NCBI GenBank assembly: GCA_016235155.1
Contig: JACRLW010000025.1
Coordinates: 1 to 64,000, forward strand
Length of the DNA: 64,000 nt
Origin: Planctomycetota bacterium
GTDB taxonomy: Bacteria > Planctomycetota > UBA1135 > UBA2386
Reading direction: 5' to 3'
Shown: piece by piece, positions 9,437-18,507 of the stretch
How the letters are laid out: each line of letters starts with the position of its first letter
Numbering within the stretch: the stretch's first letter is position 1
Made by a program: the position numbers and the translations under genes
The notes under the pieces: model-generated
Databases searched by the model: none
Told to the model about the DNA's origin: nothing
The model's input: the letters and a program-made list of their open reading frames with translations, nothing else

Positions 9437-12400
9437 TCAGTGGAGCAGTTCACCGCGCGGGTCGACGGGTCCCGTCGTGAGCCGTGCCGGCTTGTGCATC
9501 CCGCCCGCGCCGACATGGTCGACGACGCGCAGGACGAGCCGATGCCGCCGGCCGGCGGTGAGGTGCGGTCCTAGATCGCAGGTCGTACGGATCAACCAGA
9601 CCGTCTCGCCGGTCGCCGGATCGCCGAAGCGCCCACGCTCTTCGCCATCGGCGTAGAGACGGTAGGAATCGTCGACGCCCTCGAACACGGCGGTGATCGG
9701 CTTGCCGGCCCAGTCCACGGGGACGTCCACGTCGATGCGGTACCACGCGACGCCGTCGTAGTGCGGCACCCCCTGCGCCTCCCAGTGGGCCCCGGCGCGG
9801 ATCGGGCGCCACTCTGCCCCGTCGCCTTCGCCGTCCGACCAGCCGTTCGCGAGTCCGATGTCCTTCGGATCGAGCGCGAGCTGCCACTCCGCGAGGTCGA
9901 GCACGCGCGTGTCGAGTTCGCCCGAGAGTCGCGCGATCGTCGCGGCGGAGAGCGCCCGCCGCGGCGCTTCCCCTTCGACCAAGCACCGCGCCAACTCTTG
10001 TTCGACGTAGCGACCACCCGGCGAATCGCCGGCGAGAGTCGTCGCGGCGAGCCGGCCCTTGCCGACGCGCGTCGTGAATGCGAGCAGCCAGCGGTTCACA
10101 CGATCGACGTCGTGGGTGTCCCAGAAGGCAAGCACGGGATCGACCTCCTCGATGAGTTGGTCGCCGCGCATCGCACGTCCGGTCTCGAGGTCGAAGCTTT
10201 GCAGCTCGAGCAGCATCGCGGCGGGAACGCCGGCGTGGATCGCGTGGGAGGGTGCGATCGGGGCGCCCTTCAGGAACCAGAGTCCGTCGGTGCGCAGGCA
10301 CTGCTTGCGGGCGTCGGCGTGCAGGAGCACGCGTCCCCCGGCTTGGAGGAAGTCGAGCGTGGCGACATCGAGAGTGTCGACGACACGGAGATCGGTCGGT
10401 GCCGTCCACGGCCGGTCCGCGCCGACCCAGAGGTCCCAGGCGTTCGACGCCGGGTGTGAGCCCGTCAGTTCCGCGCGGACGTGGATGCGGTGGGGGAGAG
10501 CGCAAGTGGCGCGAGAGATGTCGATCGCCACTTCGATCCCGTCGGAGACGCCGCACGGATCGCAGCGAACGCCGCCGACGACCGCGGTCGAGGGTGTCGG
10601 TTCGAGTCCCTCGACCGTGACCGTGAGGGTCCGGGCGAGCGGACCGTGTCCGGCGTGCGTCACGCGGAAGCGGAGGGCGCGTGTCGTCGCGTCGAGCAGG
10701 CGCCGGTCGCCGTCGAGGTCGAGGCCGATCAGCGTGTCGCGATGCCAACGCCAGTCGTCGGGGCTCCACTTGGCCTGGCCGAAGTCGTCGAAGACGCCCA
10801 TGCGCGCGGTCGTGAAGTCGCGGACGACCGACAACGTGTAGCCGGCGTCCGGGAGCGTCATGCGCAGGCGCTCGACCTGGTACTTGCGGTTGCGGAGCGC
10901 ATAGGCGCGCGAGTTCGGCACCAAAGCCGCGCGCTCCGCCGCGCCGTACTCCAGTTCGACGAAGTCCGCGAACGCACGCTGCGCCGGCAGGCCGAGCGGC
11001 GCCCACCACGACGCGTCGTCCGTCCCGCGGCGGTCCCACTCCGCGAGGTCGAGCCAGGTGTCCGCCGCGATGCACTCGCCGAGGATCAGCGGCAACGCGC
11101 GGCGTTCGGCGACGAAGCGCCGCAGCTCGTTCAGCTTGCCCGGCCACCACGAGTTGTTGCCGTAGGGATGGTCGTCCCAGAAGTCGTGGATGCGGTGCCA
11201 CGAGATCCACGCGCTGTCGTCGACCAGCAGCGTGTTCGGCACGAGCTCCTTGCAGCGGTCGAAGAGCGCACGCACGACGTCGAGATCCGCCGAGTGGCCG
11301 GTCTCGCAGGTGAGGCTGCGCACGGCGACCGACGGGTGCCCGCGGTCGTAGCGGTGGAGTTCCTCGTACTCCGCGCGCAAGTCGGGAAGGAACTCGGCGG
11401 TGAGCTTCGGATGCCAGGTCGGGTACTCCTGCCAGACGACGAGTCCGATTTCGTCCGCGAGGTCGTAGACGCAGCGCGGCGGCATCCACAGGCAGGCCTT
11501 CACCAGGTTGCAGCCGAGCGCGCGGATCGCTTCGAGCTCCTTCCGCCATCGCACCGGGTCGTCCGACGGCGCGAAGCGCGGCGCGTCGTAGCCCCAATGG
11601 AGCATGCCGCGCAGTTGGAGCGGTTCGCCGTTCCAGAGCAGAGTGGTGCCGCGCTGTCCCACGGAGCGGAAGCCGGTACGAAGATCGAGTTCGTCGAGCA
11701 GCGCGCCGTCGGTGACGTCGAGCAACTCGCAGACGACGCGGTAGAGGTTGGGATGGCCCGGGGACCACGGACGGATGTCGGCTGGGGCGAGGAGTTCGAG
11801 CTTCGGCGTGAGCACCGACTCGCCGCTCGCGACGCGAAGTTCGCCACGGACGAGTTCGCGCGCACCGTCGCGGAGCGACACGCGCAAGCGGACGTCCCGC
11901 GGCGACGGACCGGGCAGGATGGGGAGTTCCACGCGGAGCACGGGCCCGCGATCGGTGAGCTCGCCGAACGCGAACGCGAGCTCGGCATCGAGGACGGGCG
12001 CGACGTCGCTCGTCAGTTCGACGGGCCGCCACAACCCGCCGAAGTGGGGTTGGATGACCGGCAGGAATCCCTGCGTGTTGTGGCCCACGCGTTCGTCGAC
12101 CCGGATCTCGAGGCGGTGCTCGGCGTCGTCAGACAGTGGCAGCTCGACGCGGAACGGGGTCCAGGCTCCGAGGTGACGGCCGAGTTCCACGCCGTCCAGG
12201 AAGACCGTTGCCGCCGTCGCCGCGGCGTGCGCGAGCAGGCGGTGACGTCCCGGCCCGGGAGCCTGCACGGTGCGCCGGTACCAGGCGACGCCGTCGAAAC
12301 GCGGCCCGAGTTCGTCCTCGAAGGTGTGGGGGACTCGCACCTTGCGCCACCCTTCGGTCGGCCGCTCGCCCGCGATCGTCTCGGGAGCGAACTCCCAGTC

Positions 12401-12481
12401 GTCGGCGAGCGGCGTGCGCGATTGCGCGGCGAGCGTCGTGCTCAGCGCGAGCACGCTCCATGCGAGGCGACGGAAGATCAT
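9437..12481 (-). CDS. glycoside hydrolase family 2-type protein (secreted)
   Basis: Signal peptide; GH2 sandwich domains, FRSVGQRGTTLLWNGEPLQLRG, SLTCETG (acid/base Glu region), LILGECIAAD (nucleophile region). Confidence 0.85.
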   Translation of the reverse strand: MIFRRLAWSVLALSTTLAAQSRTPLADDWEFAPETIAGERPTEGWRKVRVPHTFEDELGPRFDGVAWYRRTVQAPGPGRHRLLAHAAATAATVFLDGVELGRHLGAWTPFRVELPLSDDAEHRLEIRVDERVGHNTQGFLPVIQPHFGGLWRPVELTSDVAPVLDAELAFAFGELTDRGPVLRVELPILPGPSPRDVRLRVSLRDGARELVRGELRVASGESVLTPKLELLAPADIRPWSPGHPNLYRVVCELLDVTDGALLDELDLRTGFRSVGQRGTTLLWNGEPLQLRGMLHWGYDAPRFAPSDDPVRWRKELEAIRALGCNLVKACLWMPPRCVYDLADEIGLVVWQEYPTWHPKLTAEFLPDLRAEYEELHRYDRGHPSVAVRSLTCETGHSADLDVVRALFDRCKELVPNTLLVDDSAWISWHRIHDFWDDHPYGNNSWWPGKLNELRRFVAERRALPLILGECIAADTWLDLAEWDRRGTDDASWWAPLGLPAQRAFADFVELEYGAAERAALVPNSRAYALRNRKYQVERLRMTLPDAGYTLSVVRDFTTARMGVFDDFGQAKWSPDDWRWHRDTLIGLDLDGDRRLLDATTRALRFRVTHAGHGPLARTLTVTVEGLEPTPSTAVVGGVRCDPCGVSDGIEVAIDISRATCALPHRIHVRAELTGSHPASNAWDLWVGADRPWTAPTDLRVVDTLDVATLDFLQAGGRVLLHADARKQCLRTDGLWFLKGAPIAPSHAIHAGVPAAMLLELQSFDLETGRAMRGDQLIEEVDPVLAFWDTHDVDRVNRWLLAFTTRVGKGRLAATTLAGDSPGGRYVEQELARCLVEGEAPRRALSAATIARLSGELDTRVLDLAEWQLALDPKDIGLANGWSDGEGDGAEWRPIRAGAHWEAQGVPHYDGVAWYRIDVDVPVDWAGKPITAVFEGVDDSYRLYADGEERGRFGDPATGETVWLIRTTCDLGPHLTAGRRHRLVLRVVDHVGAGGMHKPARLTTGPVDPRGELLH

Positions 12482-12519
12482 CGCCCCGCATGGTAGCGGT
12501 CACCCGGTCGTGCTCGGTC

Positions 12520-14880
12520 CTACCGGTTGTGCGGATAGAGGAACGGCGCCACGTAGTACCACTTGTTCCAACGGAGATCGTCGGACACCGGTTGCGGGTA
12601 GAGCTTGGCGAGCTGCCACGCGATGCGATCGCGGGTCGCCGCAGTTCGCGCGTAGTCGCCCATCAGAGAGAGCCCCGCGACGAACATGGAGTTGACGCTG
12701 CCCAACGGCTCGCCAGGGAGCACTGCGCCGTATGCCGGGTCGGCGTCGCGGTAGTTGGCGGGAACGTGCTGCCCGTCGACACGCAAGGGCGTCGCATAGC
12801 GGATCGAGTCGACGGTGTACTGCCCGGTGCGCGGATTGGTGTAGTTGCTGACCCAGGAGTAATCGATGGCAACCACGACGTCCTCCGCGATGTCGAGCGC
12901 CTCCGTGGATCCGAACCAGCGATAGGCCCCGAGATAACCGAGCATCACCGAGCCCATCTGCCAGGCCGCGCAGGTGGTCGTGTTCGGCCCGACCCCATTG
13001 CGGGGGTCATAGCTCTGCTCGAACAGCGGGCGGCCGGGATGATCACGCCAGCGCTGCGTGTTGACGATCTCGCGGATGCGGCGGTTGGCGTAGTCCTTCG
13101 TCGCGGCGTCGCCGGTTGCGAGGTAGGCCTGCACGAAGCCGACCATTGCCCAACCCTCGGCTCGTGCCGGCTGCACGTAGGCGCTCCAGTAGCCGGTGAG
13201 GCGCATGGCACTCTTGAGGCTCTGACCGATCTGACGGAGTTCCTCGCGCGCCCAATGGTCACCGGACACGGTCCAGTAATCGAAGAGCAGGTCGGTGGTC
13301 CAGTGCTCCATGTCGTACCCGTAGAAGCCGTGGTTCCGGAAGTCGACGCGCGTCCGGAGTTGCGGGTACGGGTCGTTGCGATACAGAGCGCGCCGGCCGA
13401 GGCTCTCCCTCGAGATGTCCGAGGTGTTCGGGTTCATCACCATCGGGATCCACAGGCAGAGATCCTGTTCGGCACCCACCGTGAGTCCGTAGAGGTGGTA
13501 CGGGCGGACGGCTTGGACCCAGCCCTTGCACTCCAGGACGACCATGAGGTCGCGGGAGCGGGCCTGGACCGCATGCGCGAGGTCCGCGCCGAGGGGTCCA
13601 TTGCGTGGCGTGCCCGTCGTGTGGGTGTCGGGAACGTCGCCGAAGTCGCCCCAGGTGCCGAAGTGCCCGCCGTTCAGCCAGCGGTCGTACTCTTCCGCAG
13701 CGCGAGTCGCCGCGTCGGCCGGACCGTCGATCGGACCGCCATGAAGTCCGAGGCCCGCCGACTTCTGGCAGGTCGGCAGGTCGCAGATCGGATAGAGGGG
13801 CGCCGTGACGCGCGCCGTGAAGCTCGTCTGCCAGCGTCGCTTGACCTCATCCGTGGCACCCGGGTGCTGGACGCGCAGATGGAAGCGGTACCGACGGGTC
13901 TGGCAGTCGTCGAAGTGGGTGTCCGTCATCGTACGAAACCGGACCCACTCGCCCTCGACGACCGGCGCCTGGATCTCGTTCCACTCCGGACGGTATGCCC
14001 TCACCTCGTCCGCGCCTTTCACGAGCAACGACGCCTCGTTCACGTCGACGCCGCCCAACACGTAGAGGTTCGGGTCCGTGCTGCCGGCCGGGTTGTCGGC
14101 GCCGTGGTAGTCGTCGCCGAGGATCCAGTCGACGGTCACAGAGGGGATGTCGCGGAACTCGTACACGTAGAACGTCGACGTGAGGAAGTCGCGCGTGATG
14201 CCGCCCGTGCCCGTCTTGTAGTGATAGAGCCGCTTCCGCGTGACCCGGACGAGCGGAGTCTCGCTGAGGACCGCGCCGCCCAGGACCGTGGTCTGGGCCT
14301 CATAGGCGTTGTTGTTGATGTCGCGCACACGGGGTCGCACGAACAGCCGATCGCCGAATTGCGCGAGCCACTCGTTCGGCGTGAACGATCCCACCAGCGG
14401 CGTGACGTCACGGACGACGTCGTACGACTTCGTCTCGCTCGGCGCGAAGTCGTCGGTGAACTGGGCTTGCGCGACGCGCACCGTTCCGTCCGGCCAGGTC
14501 TGCATCGGCATCCAGGCGGTCGCACGACCGCTGACGCCGACGTTGTCCAGGTTCGCGATCATGCCGATCGGGAACAGGACACTGGCAAGCACGGTGTCGG
14601 TGCGAGTGTCGGTCGACACGCTCTGCACGTCGAAACGCGGCGTGATCACGAGGCGCTGGCCCGTGCCGCCCCCGCCACCACCACCGCCACCGCCGCCACC
14701 ACCACCACCCCCGCCACCGCCCCCCGTGCCGCCGCCCGACGGACTCGAGCCGCCGCCGCAGGCCGAGAGGCACGCAAGCGCGACGCCGATCGCGGCGCGC
14801 AGCGCGCCCGAACGATGAGAATGGCCGTCGAATCGCGACGCCCTGGTCGAGCCTTGCTGTGTGCAGTCTTGCATCGTCAT
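12520..14880 (-). CDS. secreted lipoprotein with poly-Gly linker, beta-sandwich and helical-toroid-like C-terminus (polysaccharide-active candidate)
   Basis: Lipobox-like ALACLSACGGG, 20-Gly run, then RIFT-barrel-like region and (alpha/alpha)-toroid-like EYDRWL...WQMGSVMLGYLGAYRW. Confidence 0.6.
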   Translation of the reverse strand: MTMQDCTQQGSTRASRFDGHSHRSGALRAAIGVALACLSACGGGSSPSGGGTGGGGGGGGGGGGGGGGGGGGTGQRLVITPRFDVQSVSTDTRTDTVLASVLFPIGMIANLDNVGVSGRATAWMPMQTWPDGTVRVAQAQFTDDFAPSETKSYDVVRDVTPLVGSFTPNEWLAQFGDRLFVRPRVRDINNNAYEAQTTVLGGAVLSETPLVRVTRKRLYHYKTGTGGITRDFLTSTFYVYEFRDIPSVTVDWILGDDYHGADNPAGSTDPNLYVLGGVDVNEASLLVKGADEVRAYRPEWNEIQAPVVEGEWVRFRTMTDTHFDDCQTRRYRFHLRVQHPGATDEVKRRWQTSFTARVTAPLYPICDLPTCQKSAGLGLHGGPIDGPADAATRAAEEYDRWLNGGHFGTWGDFGDVPDTHTTGTPRNGPLGADLAHAVQARSRDLMVVLECKGWVQAVRPYHLYGLTVGAEQDLCLWIPMVMNPNTSDISRESLGRRALYRNDPYPQLRTRVDFRNHGFYGYDMEHWTTDLLFDYWTVSGDHWAREELRQIGQSLKSAMRLTGYWSAYVQPARAEGWAMVGFVQAYLATGDAATKDYANRRIREIVNTQRWRDHPGRPLFEQSYDPRNGVGPNTTTCAAWQMGSVMLGYLGAYRWFGSTEALDIAEDVVVAIDYSWVSNYTNPRTGQYTVDSIRYATPLRVDGQHVPANYRDADPAYGAVLPGEPLGSVNSMFVAGLSLMGDYARTAATRDRIAWQLAKLYPQPVSDDLRWNKWYYVAPFLYPHNR

Positions 14881-15017
14881 CCTCCTGGTTTCGTCGAAGT
14901 CCCGGGCACTGTTTCGGCAGACGCGGTCGGTTGCTGGATGACGGCACGACAGGTCGGTTGGAATCGCGTCCTCGATCGGGAGTCGCTCCACGAGCGGGCG
15001 GTGCCACGGTCCGCCGG

Positions 15018-16556
15018 TCACTCGCGCCTTCCGTCCCGATCCAAGCCATGCGCCGGGAGGAGCTGGGCTTGCAAGTGCTCGAGGAATGCCTCCGTCCCCA
15101 GTTCTCGGCCGGTGCCCGCGATCAGGAGTTCACGGGGCGTGAGGGTCGCGCCCGGTGAATGCACACGCCGTCGCAACCAGGAGAGCAGCGGCCCGAACTC
15201 GCCGGCCGCGAACGCGGCGTCGAGGTCGCCGAGTTCGGCGCGCGCGCTCGCCATCCACTGCGCGGCGGCGAGGTTGCCGAGGGTGTAGGTCGGGAAGTAG
15301 CCGAACAGGCCAGCCGACCAATGGACGTCCTGTAGGCAGCCGGAGCGGTCGTCGGGCACGAGGACACCGAGCACCTCCTTGTAGAGCGCGTTCCAACGCC
15401 CGGGCAGGTCGGCGACGGACAGGCTGCCGTCGAGCAATTCCTGCTCGATCGCAAAGCGGATCGCGACGTGCAGATCGTAGGTCGCCTCGTCGGCGTCGAC
15501 GCGGATCAACGACGGTTCGACGCGCCATGCGGCATGCGCGAGCGCTGCCGCCGAGTGCACGCGCTCGCTCGTGCCCGCGTGGCGGCGCAAGCGCGGCGCA
15601 CACCATTCCCAGAACGCGGCGCTGCGGCCGACGTGGTTCTCCCACAGTCGACTCTGGCTCTCGTGGATGCCGAGCGACGCGGCCTGTCCCGCGGGCAGCC
15701 CGGCCGCCGTGACGGACAGTCCCTGTTCGTAGAGCCCGTGACCGACTTCGTGGATGGTCGAGTAGAGCGCGTCGAAGAGATCGCACTCGTGAAAGCGCGT
15801 CGTGATGCGTACGTCGTTCGCGTGAGTCCCGCTCGTGAACGGGTGCGAAGAACGGTCGAGACGTCCCCGCGCGAAATCGAAACCGAGCGCTCTCGCGACT
15901 TCGTTCACGAACGCCTCCTGCGCGGCGATCGGCACGGGCACGCGGCGAGCCGAGTCGTCGGGTCGTCGCGGTGACGCGACGCAGCGCCGGACGAGTGCCG
16001 TCTGCCGCGGCACGAGATCCGCGAACAACGCACGGAGCTCGCGTGCGCGGACCCCGGGTTCGAAGTCCTCGGCGAGTGCGTCCCAGGTCTCGCCGCCTGC
16101 CGGCGTTCCGAATGCGGCAGCTTTCGCGCGCGCAAGTCCGACCAGCCGTTCGAGCCAGGGCCGGAACGCCGGGAAGTCGTTCGCGGCGCGTGCGGCCGCC
16201 CAGTGCGACTGCGCGTTCGCCTCGACGAACGCGCACTCCGCCACGAGGGCGGAAGGGAGCTTCCGCTTGCGATCGATTCGCCGCCGTAACTCCCTGAGGC
16301 TCGCGCGCTGCACCTCGGTCGCACCGCCCGCCCGCGCGATCTCCTCGCTCGCCGTCAGGTCATCGTCGAGGGCCGGGTCGATGCTGCGTTCGTGGCTCAA
16401 CCGTGCGAGCAGCGCCTGGGCGTCGGCCCGTTGCGCGAGTCCTTGCTCGGGCATGCCGACCTCGCGATCCCAGGCGAGAAGGTCCGAGGACGCGTCCAGG
16501 AGGTGGATCTCGCGCAGTCGGGCGACGAGGCGAGCCCAGGCGGTGTCGAACGTCAT
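15018..16556 (-). CDS. M32 family metallocarboxypeptidase (carboxypeptidase Taq)
   Basis: HPFTSGTHANDVRITTRF, TIHEVGHGLYEQG, GIHESQSRLWENHVGRS. Confidence 0.93.
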   Translation of the reverse strand: MTFDTAWARLVARLREIHLLDASSDLLAWDREVGMPEQGLAQRADAQALLARLSHERSIDPALDDDLTASEEIARAGGATEVQRASLRELRRRIDRKRKLPSALVAECAFVEANAQSHWAAARAANDFPAFRPWLERLVGLARAKAAAFGTPAGGETWDALAEDFEPGVRARELRALFADLVPRQTALVRRCVASPRRPDDSARRVPVPIAAQEAFVNEVARALGFDFARGRLDRSSHPFTSGTHANDVRITTRFHECDLFDALYSTIHEVGHGLYEQGLSVTAAGLPAGQAASLGIHESQSRLWENHVGRSAAFWEWCAPRLRRHAGTSERVHSAAALAHAAWRVEPSLIRVDADEATYDLHVAIRFAIEQELLDGSLSVADLPGRWNALYKEVLGVLVPDDRSGCLQDVHWSAGLFGYFPTYTLGNLAAAQWMASARAELGDLDAAFAAGEFGPLLSWLRRRVHSPGATLTPRELLIAGTGRELGTEAFLEHLQAQLLPAHGLDRDGRRE

Positions 16557-16620
16557 CGGGTGGGTGGGCGGCGGCGAACGGCGTCGATACGCGGTGCGCC
16601 TCGACGGAGGGCGGACCACT

Positions 16621-17766
16621 ATGCCGGGAGCGGATGTCCCCGGCGCGAGTCGGTCGATAGAGTGCGCGCTCGTGCGTCCGGCTCGTCCAGCCTGGCTTGC
16701 GTGGTTCACGCTCGGTCCGCTCTTCGTGGCGACGGGTGCCGCGTGCGGTTTCCTTCTCCGCCCGATGGCCGTGCCCGCCCCGAGCCCGGTCCAGGAGACC
16801 GCGCGGATCACCGGCGTGCCGAGCCTCGCGCCGATCGTCGAGCGAGTGCGAGATGCGGTGGTCGGAATCCGCGCGGTCCAGATTCCCGGCGCGGGCGCGC
16901 CGGCGGCGGATGCGCACGAGGTGCAGGACGGCGAGACCCGCGGCACCGGATTCCTCTTCGATCCCGCCGGCCTGGTGCTCACGGCCCACCATCTCGTCGT
17001 CGCAGCTCAGCGGATCGAGGTCGAGGTCGCCGGCGCGGGAACGCTCGCCGCGACGCTGGTGGGCGACGATGCCTCGACCGATCTCGCGGTTCTGCGCATC
17101 GACGCGCCGCCGGGTCCGCTGCCGTGTGTCGCCATCGCGACGACCGACGACGTGCAGCAGGGTGATTGGATCTTCACCATCGGCAACCCGCTGAGCTTCA
17201 AGCGCACCGTCGGCGCGGGGGTCGTCGGCTACGTCGGTCGCCACCTGCTGCACGACGGCCTACCGGTCACCAACGAGTACCTCCAATACAGCGCTCCCGT
17301 ACACGCCGGTTCGTCGGGCAGCCCGGTCTTCGATCTCCATGGGCGCGTGATCGGCGTCACGACGCGCGCTGCGGTCGACGGTGACGGCCTCGGGTTCGCC
17401 GTCGGCGGTCGCACGATCCGCAACGTGCTCTCGGCGATGGAACGCGACGCGGGTCGTGTGCGCCGGGCGCGCCTCGGCATCGCATTTCGCGAGCGGGTTC
17501 CCGAGCGTGGTTCTGTCCTGATCGAAGTGACCCAGGTCGCGAAGGGACAGCCGGCCGAGCGAGCAGGGCTGCGCGTCGGAGACGTCATCCGCTCGCTCGA
17601 TTCGCAGCCGCTGGCGAGCGCGTTCGACTTCTATGACCGCGTGACCTGGTCGGAACCGGGCCGCGAGGTCCTCCTCGGCGTCGAACGGGAGGGTCGAGTG
17701 CTCGGGCCTCTCGCCGTCGCCCTCGGCGAACTCGGTCCGCGCGACCCCGGCTCGCAGCCGCAATGA
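16621..17766 (+). CDS. trypsin-like serine protease with PDZ domain (DegP/HtrA-type)
   Basis: Triad context TAHHLVV, STDLAVLRI, HAGSSGSPVFD; C-terminal PDZ (GLRVGDVIRSLDSQPL). Confidence 0.85.
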   Translation: MPGADVPGASRSIECALVRPARPAWLAWFTLGPLFVATGAACGFLLRPMAVPAPSPVQETARITGVPSLAPIVERVRDAVVGIRAVQIPGAGAPAADAHEVQDGETRGTGFLFDPAGLVLTAHHLVVAAQRIEVEVAGAGTLAATLVGDDASTDLAVLRIDAPPGPLPCVAIATTDDVQQGDWIFTIGNPLSFKRTVGAGVVGYVGRHLLHDGLPVTNEYLQYSAPVHAGSSGSPVFDLHGRVIGVTTRAAVDGDGLGFAVGGRTIRNVLSAMERDAGRVRRARLGIAFRERVPERGSVLIEVTQVAKGQPAERAGLRVGDVIRSLDSQPLASAFDFYDRVTWSEPGREVLLGVEREGRVLGPLAVALGELGPRDPGSQPQ

Positions 17767-18449
17767 CGCCCCAAGGCGGCGCGATGAACCTCGAAACCAG
17801 CCCACCTCCCGCGCCGCCTCCCTCCCAGTTCGCCGACGCCTTGCTGCTCGACTTCGTCGCACCGGGACTGTTGCACTCCCTCGGCAACCAGCTCTTCGCG
17901 ATCCAGGGCAGCGCGCACGTGCTCGGCGCGAGCAAGCAGACCGGCCGCTTCCGCGAGACCATCCTGGAAGCCTGCGGCAAGGCCGAACATGCGCTCGAGG
18001 TCCTGCGACACGCCGGTCCGGCGACGGCAGATCCGCCGCGAGTCGAGCAGGCGGGCATCTTGCTGGTTCGCCTCGCCGACGTCTGCCGGGTGCCGTTGCG
18101 CGAACGCGGCGTGCGACTCGAACTCGCTCACAGTTCGAAGGACTCACCGCGCCGTGTCGACGCGCGGACTTTCGTGCGCGCCCTGTGCGAGATCCTCCGC
18201 TGTGTCGCCCTCGAGGTGCCGGCTTGCTACGCGGGGGAACTCCGCCTGGATCTCAGCGACCAGCGCGGGGCCGGCGTCGCCGTCGACCTCGCGCTCCGCG
18301 CCGATCCGGGCTGCCTACCCTTCCGGATCGGGATGACCGCCGCCCGCGCGGGTTCCGCAGGCGTACTCGACTCGCTCGCCGTCGGCGTGGACGAACTCGC
18401 GGTCGATTGCCTGCGCCTGCGCATCCCCGCGACGGGTGCCACGGCCTGA
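17763..18449 (+). CDS. histidine-kinase-like (HisKA/HPt-like) protein without a clear ATPase site
   Basis: ATG overlaps the protease stop; LLHSLGNQLFAIQGSAHVL resembles a HisKA H-box; no N/G1/G2 boxes seen. Confidence 0.4.
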   Translation: MTPQGGAMNLETSPPPAPPPSQFADALLLDFVAPGLLHSLGNQLFAIQGSAHVLGASKQTGRFRETILEACGKAEHALEVLRHAGPATADPPRVEQAGILLVRLADVCRVPLRERGVRLELAHSSKDSPRRVDARTFVRALCEILRCVALEVPACYAGELRLDLSDQRGAGVAVDLALRADPGCLPFRIGMTAARAGSAGVLDSLAVGVDELAVDCLRLRIPATGATA

Positions 18450-18507
18450 TCGGCGCTCAAGCCTTCGCTGTCATCGGCCGATCAGGAGGGGGGACATTCG
18501 CTCCCCG

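Noticed and set aside
12136-15288. 1050-aa plus-strand ORF antisense to the large lipoprotein
   Set aside because: Shadow ORF; the minus strand has signal peptide and coherent protein-like composition.
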